Positions 1 to 6,701 of a DNA stretch of 11,729 nt are shown one piece after another (the stretch's first letter is position 1; every line of letters begins with the position of its first letter). This DNA comes from Candidatus Avacholeplasma faecigallinarum. Lineage in GTDB: Bacteria > Bacillota_I > Bacilli_A > Acholeplasmatales > Anaeroplasmataceae. The DNA lies in contig DVKU01000022.1 of assembly GCA_018715825.1 (NCBI GenBank), positions 1 to 11,729 on the forward strand, given 5' to 3'. A program made the translations under genes and the position numbers. The notes below the pieces were generated by a model that saw nothing but the letters and a program-made list of their open reading frames with translations, made no database searches and was not told where the DNA came from.

Positions 1-499
1 CAATTTTTGATCTCATTTTAGGAAAAGCACTTAAATAATAATTTTTATCCGAATTTGTTAATGTAACAATATAATCACTTTTTCTAGCAGCCATTTTCCT
101 TCCTATTGTGTTTAGTCCAACCTTAGCTTTAAAATTAAAATGCTCCCATGATATAGTTTTATATTTAAATTTTTTCTTTAATAGCAAAGTATAAATAGCT
201 AATGAAGAAAACACATTAATCACTAAATTTGGTCTAATTGACTTAAACAGTTTTTTCAAACAAAACAAAACCTTAAAAAAATATCTCTTATTATCTACTT
301 CACTTAAATTGATTAGTGTATAAAGCTTAATATTAGGATTAATCGAATAAAAGGAGGTATTATCTCCGCAAATACTAATTATAGAAATATCATAACCACT
401 ATCGCATAAACTATTTGCTAGCAGAGATGTTACTCTTTCACTTCCGGCAGGACGTGAAAAATTTTGTATTAAAAAAACAATCTTCTTACCAGAATTCAT
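1..499 (-). CDS. GT4 glycosyltransferase, N-terminal part (cut by window edge)
   Basis: An open frame starts at ATG 499 and runs off the left edge with no stop, so 166 residues are visible. A strong site, AGAGGAGA, lies just upstream of the ATG, 13 bases after the stop of the preceding glycosyltransferase. The N-terminus has a beta strand (KIVFLIQNF, residues 5-13), then a loop and helix (PAGSERVTSLLANSL), the usual acceptor-side Rossmann start of GT4 enzymes, where GGxERV is typical. Residues near 118-125 (TISWEHFNF) also resemble GT4 polysaccharide enzymes of the PglH/EpsF kind. The donor-binding C-terminal half with the E-x7-E motif lies outside the window. It is probably the fourth gene of the surface glycan operon and adds one sugar to the lipid-linked chain on the cytoplasmic side of the membrane. 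Donor and acceptor cannot be told. Confidence 0.82.
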   Translation of the reverse strand, partial: MNSGKKIVFLIQNFSRPAGSERVTSLLANSLCDSGYDISIISICGDNTSFYSINPNIKLYTLINLSEVDNKRYFFKVLFCLKKLFKSIRPNLVINVFSSLAIYTLLLKKKFKYKTISWEHFNFKAKVGLNTIGRKMAARKSDYIVTLTNSDKNYYLSAFPKMRSKI

Positions 500-512
500 T
501 TTGAATCTCCTC

Positions 513-1580
513 TCATTGATTTAAAATTTTTCGGGTCTGTTCTACAGTTTTTCTCCAATCATATCTTTTTATCTGATTTCTACCTTTTTGAACTAAATCT
601 AAACGAAGTTTTTCATTTTCATATATATTGTTTAAAGCATTTGTAATTTGCTCTATACTATAAGGATCAAAGTACAGTGCAGCATCTCCCAAAATTTCTG
701 GTAAAGATGAGGTGTTAGAACTAATGACTGGGGTATTACAAGCCATAGCCTCAATTGGTGGAATTCCAAATCCTTCATACAAGGAAGGAAAGACAAATAC
801 ATTTGCTAAATTATATAAATCAACTAACTCACCCTTGCTTATTAGGCCTGTATGAGTAACATTCGAACTTATATTTAACTTACTCTCATAAGACTTTAAA
901 TCCAAAGATTCAAAAGCCTTACCAGCCAATATTAACACCGTTTTATCTAAATATTTTGTTTGAGAGTAAGCTTTTAATAATCGGCTTAAATTTTTATGCT
1001 CCTTCAAATTACCAACATATAAATAGATAAATTTTTGACTATCTATTTTGTATTTTTCAAATAAATATGATAAGTCACTATTACTATAGTGAAAATCAGA
1101 ATCTATAGCATTATATGTTACTGTAATTTTATCTTTATCTACTTTAAAAAAATCAATTATATCTTTTTTGGAATTTTCAGAAACTGTTATAATATTTCTA
1201 GACTTTTTTACAGAGTGTTTAATTAAAATCTTAGAGTAAATTCGTGCCAATTTATTTTTCATAAAATTGGGAAAAATCAAATGCGTTAAATCATGAATTG
1301 TGGAGACAAAAGGAATTTTACAAAAAATTGGAGCATTATAATGTGGGAAATGAATAAGACTAACATTATATTTTTTTAATTTTTTAAATGGAAAGAATAA
1401 TTGCTCCTTCAAAGAATAAATTTTGGCATCAAAAGAGATAACCTTAATTCTTGGATTATATTTATGAATTAATTTTTCATCTCCTATAGCAACATCATAT
1501 ATATCAGAAATAATTAAATTTTGAATATATGTTCCTATTCCTGACATTTCTATCATTCTAGCATCAATTGCTATACTCAT
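513..1580 (-). CDS. GT4 family glycosyltransferase (mannosyltransferase MtfB-like)
   Basis: This is a cytoplasmic retaining glycosyltransferase with a GT-B fold, 355 residues when started at ATG 1580. A GTG at 1589 is in frame, but it is part of the ribosome site AGGTGA, which sits 5 bases before ATG 1580. I therefore prefer the ATG, which also gives the usual family opening ([16 protein letters not shown]). Residues about 78-100 carry the acceptor-side stretch with HFPHYNAP and STIHD. The donor-side signature [19 protein letters not shown] has the expected E-x7-E pair at about residues 269 and 277. The closest familiar group is the MtfB/WbaZ-like mannosyl or rhamnosyl transferases, but the sugar cannot be read from sequence. 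One base separates it from the upstream glycosyltransferase stop, so translation is probably coupled. It most likely extends an undecaprenyl-linked surface glycan. Confidence 0.9.
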   Translation of the reverse strand: MSIAIDARMIEMSGIGTYIQNLIISDIYDVAIGDEKLIHKYNPRIKVISFDAKIYSLKEQLFFPFKKLKKYNVSLIHFPHYNAPIFCKIPFVSTIHDLTHLIFPNFMKNKLARIYSKILIKHSVKKSRNIITVSENSKKDIIDFFKVDKDKITVTYNAIDSDFHYSNSDLSYLFEKYKIDSQKFIYLYVGNLKEHKNLSRLLKAYSQTKYLDKTVLILAGKAFESLDLKSYESKLNISSNVTHTGLISKGELVDLYNLANVFVFPSLYEGFGIPPIEAMACNTPVISSNTSSLPEILGDAALYFDPYSIEQITNALNNIYENEKLRLDLVQKGRNQIKRYDWRKTVEQTRKILNQ

Positions 1581-1581
1581 C

Positions 1582-2703
1582 TCATTCACCTATTTCTAAT
1601 AATTTTTCAAGATTATCCTTAAATTGAGCAAATGTAAATAATTCCATTACTCTATTATAAGCATTAGTACCTAATTTTAATCTTAAAGACTTATCTTTAA
1701 GAGCTTCAATTGCCTTAGCATAAGCCTCTACATTTTTATTTTCTACTTCGATACCTGTAACATTATTTAAACTAACATAATTAACGCCACTACCAGCAAT
1801 TTTAAATGTTACACTTGGTTTAGCATAATACATAGCTTCAGCTAAACCTATTCCAAAAGCTTCATTTTTGGTAATTGATGGAAAACAAAAAATATCACAG
1901 GCCAATAAATAAGCCTTTAAATCTTCATCAGATAATCTTCCTAAAAACTCTATTTTTTCATCATTTAAAGCCTCTTGCTTTAAATCATTTGTTAAAGGAC
2001 CACTACCACCTATATAAATTTTAAAATCATTTGTTAAAATTTTACTTGCTTGAATTAAATAAGTAAGTCCTTTATATTCAACGTGTCTTCCAAAAGCAAA
2101 ACAAATAATTTTATCATTGTTTTGTTGTTTTATTTGATTTGCTAAATTAATTTCATTTTGACTATATTTTAATCTACTATCGTCAACACAGCAGGGAATT
2201 ACACTACATTTATCTTTATATTGTGGTAAAAACTTGCTTCCCTGAAGATAGTTTGGTGAAGTAACAACAATTTTATCAGCTATAGATAAAAGCTTTCTAG
2301 TTTGAGTATTAAAAAGCTTGCCTAAAAGTTTTTGTTTAGTAATATCTAAATGCCACCATAAAATGAATTTGAAGCTTTTTTTCTTTAAAAACCTCATTAA
2401 GTAGTATGCCACAAAAGGATTAGGATAATGAAAAATAACTACATTAGGACTAAATTCCTTTAAGATTTTTTTTAATTCTCTTTTGTAATGTAGACATAAT
2501 GATTGGGATGCCACTTTGGCAAATGAACCAACCCTGGTAACTTCAATACCATCTATTATTTCCTTAATTGTATCCTTCTCATGATTAAAGCATATTACCT
2601 TTTGTTCACATTTGCCACTTAAGGAATGAACGCAATCACGAGCTACCTGCTCAATACCACCAATATGTGGATAATAGTAATTAGGTATATGCATAACTTT
2701 CAT
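1582..2703 (-). CDS. GT4 family glycosyltransferase
   Basis: This is a second complete GT4 enzyme of 373 residues, a normal length for the family. The N-terminus shows the classic nucleotide-sugar fold opening with a glycine loop (HIPNYYYPHIGGIEQVARD, residues 5-23). The C-terminal half has FGRHVEYKGL (204-213), a strand-loop near IGGSGP (231-236), and the donor-binding EAFGIGLAE motif with glutamates at 281 and 289. A following GSGVNYV stretch (304-310) is common in GT4 enzymes of capsule and O-antigen loci. It starts at ATG 2703, which shares its A with the TAA of the sugar transferase upstream (TAATG), a sign of translational coupling. GGAG lies 7 bases before the start. It probably adds the second sugar to the lipid carrier made by that neighbour. 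Sugar specificity is unknown. Confidence 0.9.
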   Translation of the reverse strand: MKVMHIPNYYYPHIGGIEQVARDCVHSLSGKCEQKVICFNHEKDTIKEIIDGIEVTRVGSFAKVASQSLCLHYKRELKKILKEFSPNVVIFHYPNPFVAYYLMRFLKKKSFKFILWWHLDITKQKLLGKLFNTQTRKLLSIADKIVVTSPNYLQGSKFLPQYKDKCSVIPCCVDDSRLKYSQNEINLANQIKQQNNDKIICFAFGRHVEYKGLTYLIQASKILTNDFKIYIGGSGPLTNDLKQEALNDEKIEFLGRLSDEDLKAYLLACDIFCFPSITKNEAFGIGLAEAMYYAKPSVTFKIAGSGVNYVSLNNVTGIEVENKNVEAYAKAIEALKDKSLRLKLGTNAYNRVMELFTFAQFKDNLEKLLEIGE

Positions 2704-3395
2704 TATTTAGCTCCATCTCCTTTAAATACACCAATAGCAGTATGCCATAAAATTCTTATGTCCATCCAAAATCCTCTTTTAACAACGTAATATAGCTCCA
2801 TTTTTATACGTTCATCGTAAGCAATATCACTTCTACCATGGCTTGCCCAATATCCTGTTAAGCCTGGTCTTACCTTAATTAATAATTCCTTATTATTCCC
2901 ATATCTTAAAAATTCCTCTTCTAAAATAGGTCTCCAACCAACAACAGACATTTGCCCTATAAAAATATTCCATAATTGTGGTAACTCATCTAAAGATGTT
3001 TTACGTAAAATTTTTCCAATTCCTGTAACACGCGGATCATTAGTTACCTTGTAATCTCTTTTGTATTCTTCTAATTGCTCTGGAGTTAATATTTCCTCTA
3101 ATGGTCTATTATCAACTCTCATACTTCTAAATTTCCAAACCTTAAAAACCTTGCCATTTTTACCTATTCTATTATGGCCGTAAAAAACAGGTCCCTTGGA
3201 ACCAAGCTTAATCAAAATAGCAATAATTATAAAAATCCATGAAAATAAAATCAAGGCTAAGCCAGATGATATTATGTCAAATAATCTCTTACAAAAATCA
3301 AAAAAAAACTTTTTCTTAAACATTGTAGGATTATATTCCATTGTCAAACTTTCTTGAACAGATTTACGCACATAAATCATCTCCATTTCTATCAT
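2703..3395 (-). CDS. Undecaprenyl-phosphate sugar-1-phosphate transferase (WcaJ/PglC superfamily)
   Basis: This is a monotopic phosphoglycosyl transferase that moves a sugar phosphate from a UDP-sugar to undecaprenyl phosphate, the first committed step of a surface glycan. The 230-residue protein has a basic N-terminal stretch, a hydrophobic re-entrant helix (about 41-63), then KVWKFRSM (85-92), NDPRVTGIGKILRKTSLDELPQ (119-140) with the catalytic Asp136-Glu137 pair, MSVVGWRP (149-156) and VRPGLTGYWASHGRSD (175-190). It is the short form without an N-terminal CoA-binding-like domain. Two departures are visible: Trp154 where VGPRP is usual, and FYGHN (71-75) where many relatives have FFKQ. The start is uncertain. 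ATG 3395, ATG 3386, ATG 3380 and GTG 3371 are all in frame, and GGAG at 3381-3384 fits GTG 3371 best by spacing. It is the first gene of the glycosyltransferase operon. Confidence 0.93.
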   Translation of the reverse strand: MIEMEMIYVRKSVQESLTMEYNPTMFKKKFFFDFCKRLFDIISSGLALILFSWIFIIIAILIKLGSKGPVFYGHNRIGKNGKVFKVWKFRSMRVDNRPLEEILTPEQLEEYKRDYKVTNDPRVTGIGKILRKTSLDELPQLWNIFIGQMSVVGWRPILEEEFLRYGNNKELLIKVRPGLTGYWASHGRSDIAYDERIKMELYYVVKRGFWMDIRILWHTAIGVFKGDGAK

Positions 3396-3419
3396 TAGTA
3401 TACACTTATCGACTTTAAT

Positions 3420-3448
3420 ATTTTACCATTTATTAATGCAATAATCAA
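3420..3448 (-). promoter_or_regulatory. Sigma-A-type promoter of the glycan operon
   Basis: On the minus strand, a -35 box TTGATT (3448-3443) and a -10 box TAAAAT (3425-3420) are separated by exactly 17 bases. The -35 matches consensus at 4 of 6 positions and the -10 at 5 of 6. It lies between the khpA terminator and the sugar transferase and predicts a start near 3413. This would give the glycan operon transcription independent of rpsP-khpA. Confidence 0.6.
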
Positions 3449-3479
3449 CATTGTAAAATTTATAACAAAATAAATTAAA

Positions 3480-3502
3480 AAGCTATGGCTATGCCATAGC
3501 TT
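3480..3502 (-). terminator. Rho-independent terminator after khpA
   Basis: A perfect 10-bp inverted repeat (AAGCTATGGC / GCCATAGCTT) with a 3-base loop lies 6 bases after the khpA stop. Read on the minus strand it is followed by TTTTTAATTTATTTTG. It should end rpsP-khpA transcripts before the glycan operon promoter. Confidence 0.88.
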
Positions 3503-3508
3503 ACGCTA

Positions 3509-3754
3509 CTATTTACCATCTATATCTAAATGGATTTTCTTTCCTTCTTTAGAAGCACCAGCATATAATACGGTACGAATAGCCTTTGCAATACATCCGC
3601 CCTTGCCTATTACACGCCCTAAATCACTGGGATTTACTTTTACCTCATATTCAAGGTTTGTATCACTTTCGCTTTTGCAAACAATCTCAACATCCTGAGG
3701 GTAAGCAACTAAAGGAAGAATTAAACTTTTAATTAACTCTTCAAACTTTATCAT
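3509..3754 (-). CDS. khpA: KH-domain RNA-binding protein KhpA
   Basis: This is a small cytoplasmic RNA-binding protein of 81 residues, the usual length for KhpA (YlqC). In several Gram-positive bacteria KhpA pairs with KhpB (Jag/EloR) and affects small RNAs, cell elongation and division. The single KH domain shows the conserved helix-turn RVIGKGGCIAKAIRTVL (47-63), whose GxxG RNA-binding loop is GKGG at 50-53. The N-terminal EELIKSLILPLVAYPQDVEI is also typical. The start at ATG 3754 is backed by AGAGGTG 5-6 bases upstream. Only 14 bases separate it from rpsP, its usual partner across the Bacillota, so both should come from the same transcript. rimM and trmD, which normally follow, are absent here. 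Confidence 0.95.
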   Translation of the reverse strand: MIKFEELIKSLILPLVAYPQDVEIVCKSESDTNLEYEVKVNPSDLGRVIGKGGCIAKAIRTVLYAGASKEGKKIHLDIDGK

Positions 3755-3768
3755 AGTAGCACCTCTTA

Positions 3769-4014
3769 TTACTTAGTAATAACTTTATTAGCTACTAAAA
3801 TATTTTTTACTGTTACAGTCAATTGTGCACCCTTTGCTAACCATGCTTGAACCTTTTCACTATCTACAGTAACTGTAGCAGGGTTAGTTAATGGATTATA
3901 AGTACCTAAAATCTCTAGGAATTTTCCATCACGAGGAGATCTTGAATCAGCAGCAACAATACGATATTTTGGAGCCTTATGAGCACCAAATCTTTGTAAT
4001 CTCAATTTTACCAT
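3769..4014 (-). CDS. rpsP: 30S ribosomal protein S16
   Basis: This is an 81-residue small-subunit protein that binds 16S rRNA early in 30S assembly. It is recognised across its whole length: [19 protein letters not shown] (2-20), the near-invariant [11 protein letters not shown] (22-32) and [11 protein letters not shown] (36-46), with the usual [15 protein letters not shown] near the C-terminus. The length is normal and it appears intact. AAGGAGTG lies about 9 bases before ATG 4014. A perfect TTGACA/TATAAT promoter lies about 35 bases upstream, which fits a highly expressed ribosomal gene. It is followed by khpA with a 14-base gap. In many relatives it lies in ffh-rpsP-khpA-rimM-trmD-rplS, but here it is preceded by ylbF. 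Confidence 0.97.
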   Translation of the reverse strand: MVKLRLQRFGAHKAPKYRIVAADSRSPRDGKFLEILGTYNPLTNPATVTVDSEKVQAWLAKGAQLTVTVKNILVANKVITK

Positions 4015-4047
4015 AAATTAAACACTCCTTTTCAATAATACAAGTAG

Positions 4048-4075
4048 ATTATATCATTAAAAAAATAGATGTCAA
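4048..4075 (-). promoter_or_regulatory. Perfect-consensus sigma-A promoter of rpsP-khpA
   Basis: On the minus strand, TTGACA (4075-4070) and TATAAT (4053-4048) both match consensus exactly, with a 16-base spacer that contains a run of seven T. Transcription should begin near 4041, giving a leader of about 27 bases before ATG 4014 that includes the AAGGAGTG site. The -35 box lies inside the ylbF terminator hairpin. Confidence 0.88.
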
Positions 4076-4092
4076 GTATTTTTTCTTGACAT
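4069..4092 (-). terminator. Terminator after ylbF, overlapping the rpsP -35 box
   Basis: An 8-bp perfect stem (ATGTCAAG / CTTGACAT) with an 8-base loop starts 3 bases after the ylbF stop. On the minus strand it is followed by CTATTTTTTT, giving the U-run of an intrinsic terminator. The downstream arm and U-run are also the -35 box and spacer of the rpsP promoter. The modest stem and A-rich loop suggest termination may be incomplete. Confidence 0.7.
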
Positions 4093-4095
4093 TTA

Positions 4096-4449
4096 CTATT
4101 TTATTGAAATTATTTTATTCATGGTAAACTTATTAGAAATGTAATTTTTTATTTCATTAAAATCACTTGTTAATATATTTTGAAGATCACGCTCTAACTC
4201 AAAGTACCTTTTAACCTCAGGCCTAGAATATAACTCAGTTTTAGCTTGAATGAATTTATCTTTTATTTTAATCAAATCATCTCTATAACTTTCATATTTT
4301 CTAGCCTCACTATATTGTGCTTCACTTAATTTAAATCTGATGATTTCTTTTTTATATTTTTCATCTATAGTATTTTTTAAAGCCAATAATTCCTTAAAAA
4401 TCGGCTCATTTTGTAATTTTGATACATATTCAATTGCTAATTCCTTCAT
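4096..4449 (-). CDS. ylbF: YlbF/YmcA family protein, short and cysteine-free
   Basis: This is a 117-residue, almost wholly helical and highly charged protein. The stretch RPEVKRYFELERDLQNIL (76-93) matches the conserved heart of the Com_YlbF family, and the surrounding long helices fit a helical-hairpin fold. In Bacillus subtilis YlbF, YmcA and YaaT form a cytoplasmic complex that affects RNase Y-dependent mRNA maturation, competence, biofilm and sporulation. Position supports the call, since it follows ylbD- and ylbE-like genes as in Bacillus. It is shorter than the roughly 150-residue Bacillus protein and has no cysteine at all, so it cannot supply iron-sulfur ligands as the Bacillus complex does. 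ATG 4449 has GAGGCG upstream. It is the last gene of its operon, with a terminator 3 bases after the stop. Another member of the same family is possible. Confidence 0.75.
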   Translation of the reverse strand: MKELAIEYVSKLQNEPIFKELLALKNTIDEKYKKEIIRFKLSEAQYSEARKYESYRDDLIKIKDKFIQAKTELYSRPEVKRYFELERDLQNILTSDFNEIKNYISNKFTMNKIISIK

Positions 4450-4499
4450 ATTATCGCCTCAACAATATTTTAATATATTTGAAAAAGTAAAGCAATTTT

Positions 4500-4724
4500 T
4501 TATTTTTGATTTGAAAACAATCCTGCTAAACTATAAAGCATATTGAATCTATTTTTAAAAGATTCTAATTTATCTATACCCGTAATTTTAAGATTTTTTT
4601 TAGCTTCTATTAAAAAAAATTTAAAATATGATGGCTCATAATATAATATTTTATACCATCTTGGATTATACCTCAAATACATTAAAAGATCTAAATGCTC
4701 ATATAAATAACTCATATAATCCAT
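4500..4724 (-). CDS. ylbE: YlbE-like protein
   Basis: This is a 74-residue protein started at ATG 4724. A GTG at 4733 is in frame but lies inside the purine-rich GAGTGG stretch that probably serves as the ribosome site. ATG 4724 also forms a TAATG junction with the ylbD stop, which favours it. The middle of the protein, LLMYLRYNPRWYKILYYEP, follows the YlbE pattern of an N-terminal helix, RxxPxWY and an aromatic stretch. An EAKKNLKITGIDKLE segment and a C-terminal helix near the end follow, again as in the family. The biochemical function of YlbE is unknown. Its place between ylbD and ylbF is the strongest support. No signal peptide or membrane segment is seen. Confidence 0.78.
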   Translation of the reverse strand: MDYMSYLYEHLDLLMYLRYNPRWYKILYYEPSYFKFFLIEAKKNLKITGIDKLESFKNRFNMLYSLAGLFSNQK

Positions 4725-5110
4725 TAGTACCACTCATCAAATCGTTTATCAAAAAGGGGATCTCCAGTACTTTTTTTAACTAAATCAGATTTAGCCCCTC
4801 CAAAGGATGAAAATAATTCTAAAACCTTTTGGATACTAGTTACAGTTTTGGTAACCTGATCTGGATCTATTTTTTTCACATACCCTAAAATATTTTTAAT
4901 TAAATCTTCTGTGGAATTATCCTTTGTTTTTACTTCTTTCTTTTCATTTGTATTTTTAGAGTCATTTTCATCAAAAGCTTCTTCTCCTAAAATAACAAAC
5001 TCCTCATAAAGCTCCTGCCAAGTTTTTTTCTTACTCAAAACCTCCTGCTTTAATAACGGATGTCTTTTTATGAATTCTTTAAAATCATCTAAACTTTGGC
5101 TCATATCCAT
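4724..5110 (-). CDS. ylbD: YlbD-like protein (putative spore coat family)
   Basis: The protein has 128 residues, about the family's usual length. Its N-terminal segment holds SLDDFKEFIKRHPLLKQEVL followed by KKTWQELYEEFVILGEEAF, the signature of YlbD (FK-FV-x-HP, then TWQ-x-LYE-x-LGE). The middle (about 50-70) is acidic and Lys/Asn-rich and looks disordered. The C-terminal part is helical and ends in PLFDKRFDEWY. In Bacillus YlbD is listed as a putative spore coat protein, with no known activity. ATG 5110 is preceded by TAGGAGTCTG, and that same TAG is the stop of the flippase gene upstream. The two are thus closely coupled. Its stop overlaps the ylbE start. Family assignment is firm from the N-terminus; the role is inferred only from relatives. 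Confidence 0.85.
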   Translation of the reverse strand: MDMSQSLDDFKEFIKRHPLLKQEVLSKKKTWQELYEEFVILGEEAFDENDSKNTNEKKEVKTKDNSTEDLIKNILGYVKKIDPDQVTKTVTSIQKVLELFSSFGGAKSDLVKKSTGDPLFDKRFDEWY

Positions 5111-5117
5111 CAGACTC

Positions 5118-6623
5118 CTACTCTATTTTATGACAACATCTTTGTTTTTGATACAAATAACTATTAAATCTAATAAATAATAATATAAGAAAGTAAATAG
5201 CAAGAAACATTAAAATAAAATATATATATCCTATTAATTGCTCATCATATTCTAAAAGAAAAGCTATTTTAAATATTGATGTTAAAAGTAATGAAATGAA
5301 AATAATCACAAATGATTTTAATAATGCTAAGATATTGGCCCCAAAAATCTTTATGCCGCCTTTAAAAAGGACGTAATAGGATACTACCATACATATAAAG
5401 ATGCTATTTATAGTAGCAATAATGGCACCCATATAACTATAGCTAGGAACTAATAATATGTTTAGTATTATTTTGGCAATAATAGCTAAGAAAGTCGCTA
5501 TTACTATATAATTAAATTTGGTCATTCCTTGTGAAATTCCTATTAAAGTCTTATAAAAACCAATAAAGAAAATCATAATAGAAACATCTGCCAAAATATA
5601 GTATACATCATCTTTTTGATAAAAATAAGAATAAATTTCAATATCAAAAATACGATAAATCATTATAATAGGAATTAAAATATAGATCATTAAATTTGTT
5701 AATTTCTTTGCAATACCTGAAGCTTCATTAATTTTTTTATTATTACATAAACTATTTATCTTAGGATTTAATGCCCCTCCAACTCCTTGAGCAAAAACAA
5801 TAGGAATAAAAATAAGTCTAATCGTTTCAAACATATAGGCAGTATAGATATTTCCTTCTAATCCTAATGATGCTAGTGTTATAGAATCAATTAACTGATA
5901 AAAAGTAAAAAACATTGTAACAATACCAAAAGGTATAGCCATTTTATATAAATTTGAAAGAGCATGAAATCTTTCTTTTGGTTTTAAAAATATAGGCAAA
6001 ATAAAAAAAAGTAATGCTAATGTAGATAAGCTATAAGAAAGAAAATTAATTTTAAAAACTAATGATATGACATTAATGTTTATATCCTCAATTAATAATA
6101 AATATAATAACAACCTACTAATATGCTCTAATAATATTGCTATTGCTGAGGGAAGCATTCTTAAATGTCCCTGCAAAAATCCCTTATAAAAGCTATTTAA
6201 GGGAAATATAATAATACTATAAGAAGCTAACTGCAAATTTTTTAAAATTATATTATATTGCTCATTTGTATAGCCTTCAAACAAGGAAATAGATAAAATA
6301 CTATTATTAAAAAAATTTATTAATAAAAAGAAAATTAAACCTAAAAACAGTGAAAAGTAGCTTCCAACCTTTAGCAAATAATTTACTTTTTTAAATTCAT
6401 TTTTACTTATTAGGCATGAAACATATTTACTAACTCCAGGTATCAATCCAAAAGCCGATAAATCTAAAAATAGTGAGAATGGAATATATGCATATGTATA
6501 ATAATATAATCCAATATCTTTAATATCACTAGCAAATTTAAACAAAAAAATAAGCGATAAAATTTTACCGCCTAATTGGGCTGTACCTAAAATTAATGCA
6601 TTTAAAATAACCTTATGTCTCAC
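5118..6623 (-). CDS. Lipid-linked oligosaccharide flippase (SpoVB/MurJ/Wzx-type, MOP superfamily)
   Basis: This is a 501-residue, very hydrophobic protein with about 12-14 predicted membrane segments, the expected size for MOP-superfamily flippases. These carry undecaprenyl-linked precursors across the membrane. The region SAFGLIPGVSKYVS (56-69) and the later FYKGFLQGHLRMLPSA with EHISR (145-170) match the pattern of SpoVB/YtgP-like members, where GxFQGxxxMxPTAxxxxxEQxxR is typical. The start is GTG 6623 with AGGTGG 5 bases upstream, and no nearby ATG competes. It heads the operon with ylbD, ylbE and ylbF, whose first ribosome site overlaps its stop codon. The glycan operon with its transferases is only 1.7 kb downstream on the same strand but has a separate promoter, so a shared pathway is possible, not shown. 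Substrate (lipid II or another glycan) cannot be told. Confidence 0.85.
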   Translation of the reverse strand: MRHKVILNALILGTAQLGGKILSLIFLFKFASDIKDIGLYYYTYAYIPFSLFLDLSAFGLIPGVSKYVSCLISKNEFKKVNYLLKVGSYFSLFLGLIFFLLINFFNNSILSISLFEGYTNEQYNIILKNLQLASYSIIIFPLNSFYKGFLQGHLRMLPSAIAILLEHISRLLLYLLLIEDININVISLVFKINFLSYSLSTLALLFFILPIFLKPKERFHALSNLYKMAIPFGIVTMFFTFYQLIDSITLASLGLEGNIYTAYMFETIRLIFIPIVFAQGVGGALNPKINSLCNNKKINEASGIAKKLTNLMIYILIPIIMIYRIFDIEIYSYFYQKDDVYYILADVSIMIFFIGFYKTLIGISQGMTKFNYIVIATFLAIIAKIILNILLVPSYSYMGAIIATINSIFICMVVSYYVLFKGGIKIFGANILALLKSFVIIFISLLLTSIFKIAFLLEYDEQLIGYIYFILMFLAIYFLILLFIRFNSYLYQKQRCCHKIE

Positions 6624-6701
6624 CTAAACCACCTAAGTTTATTATTTGTAAAATTTTGGCATATTATACTTTAAAAAAACATAATATATGGTGGTGATAT
6701 T
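6624..6701. promoter_or_regulatory. Divergent promoter region between flippase and small spore-type genes
   Basis: This 78-base gap must drive transcription both ways. On the minus strand TATAAT (6668-6663) is a candidate -10 box for the flippase operon, but no good -35 box lies at the right distance. On the plus strand the same bases read CATATTATA (6660-6668), which fits the CATANNNTA -10 form of mother-cell sporulation sigma factors. A second such string is at 6680-6688. Such motifs arise easily in AT-rich DNA. Confidence 0.3.

Noticed and set aside
3396..3508. Possible small RNA or riboswitch in the gap before the sugar transferase
   Set aside because: The only strong structure is the khpA terminator, and the rest is explained by a sigma-A promoter and a short leader.
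4340..4546. Plus-strand 68-codon open frame
   Set aside because: It lies antisense over ylbF and its upstream gap, has no ribosome site, and reads as an unrelated hydrophobic string. The minus-strand genes explain this region.
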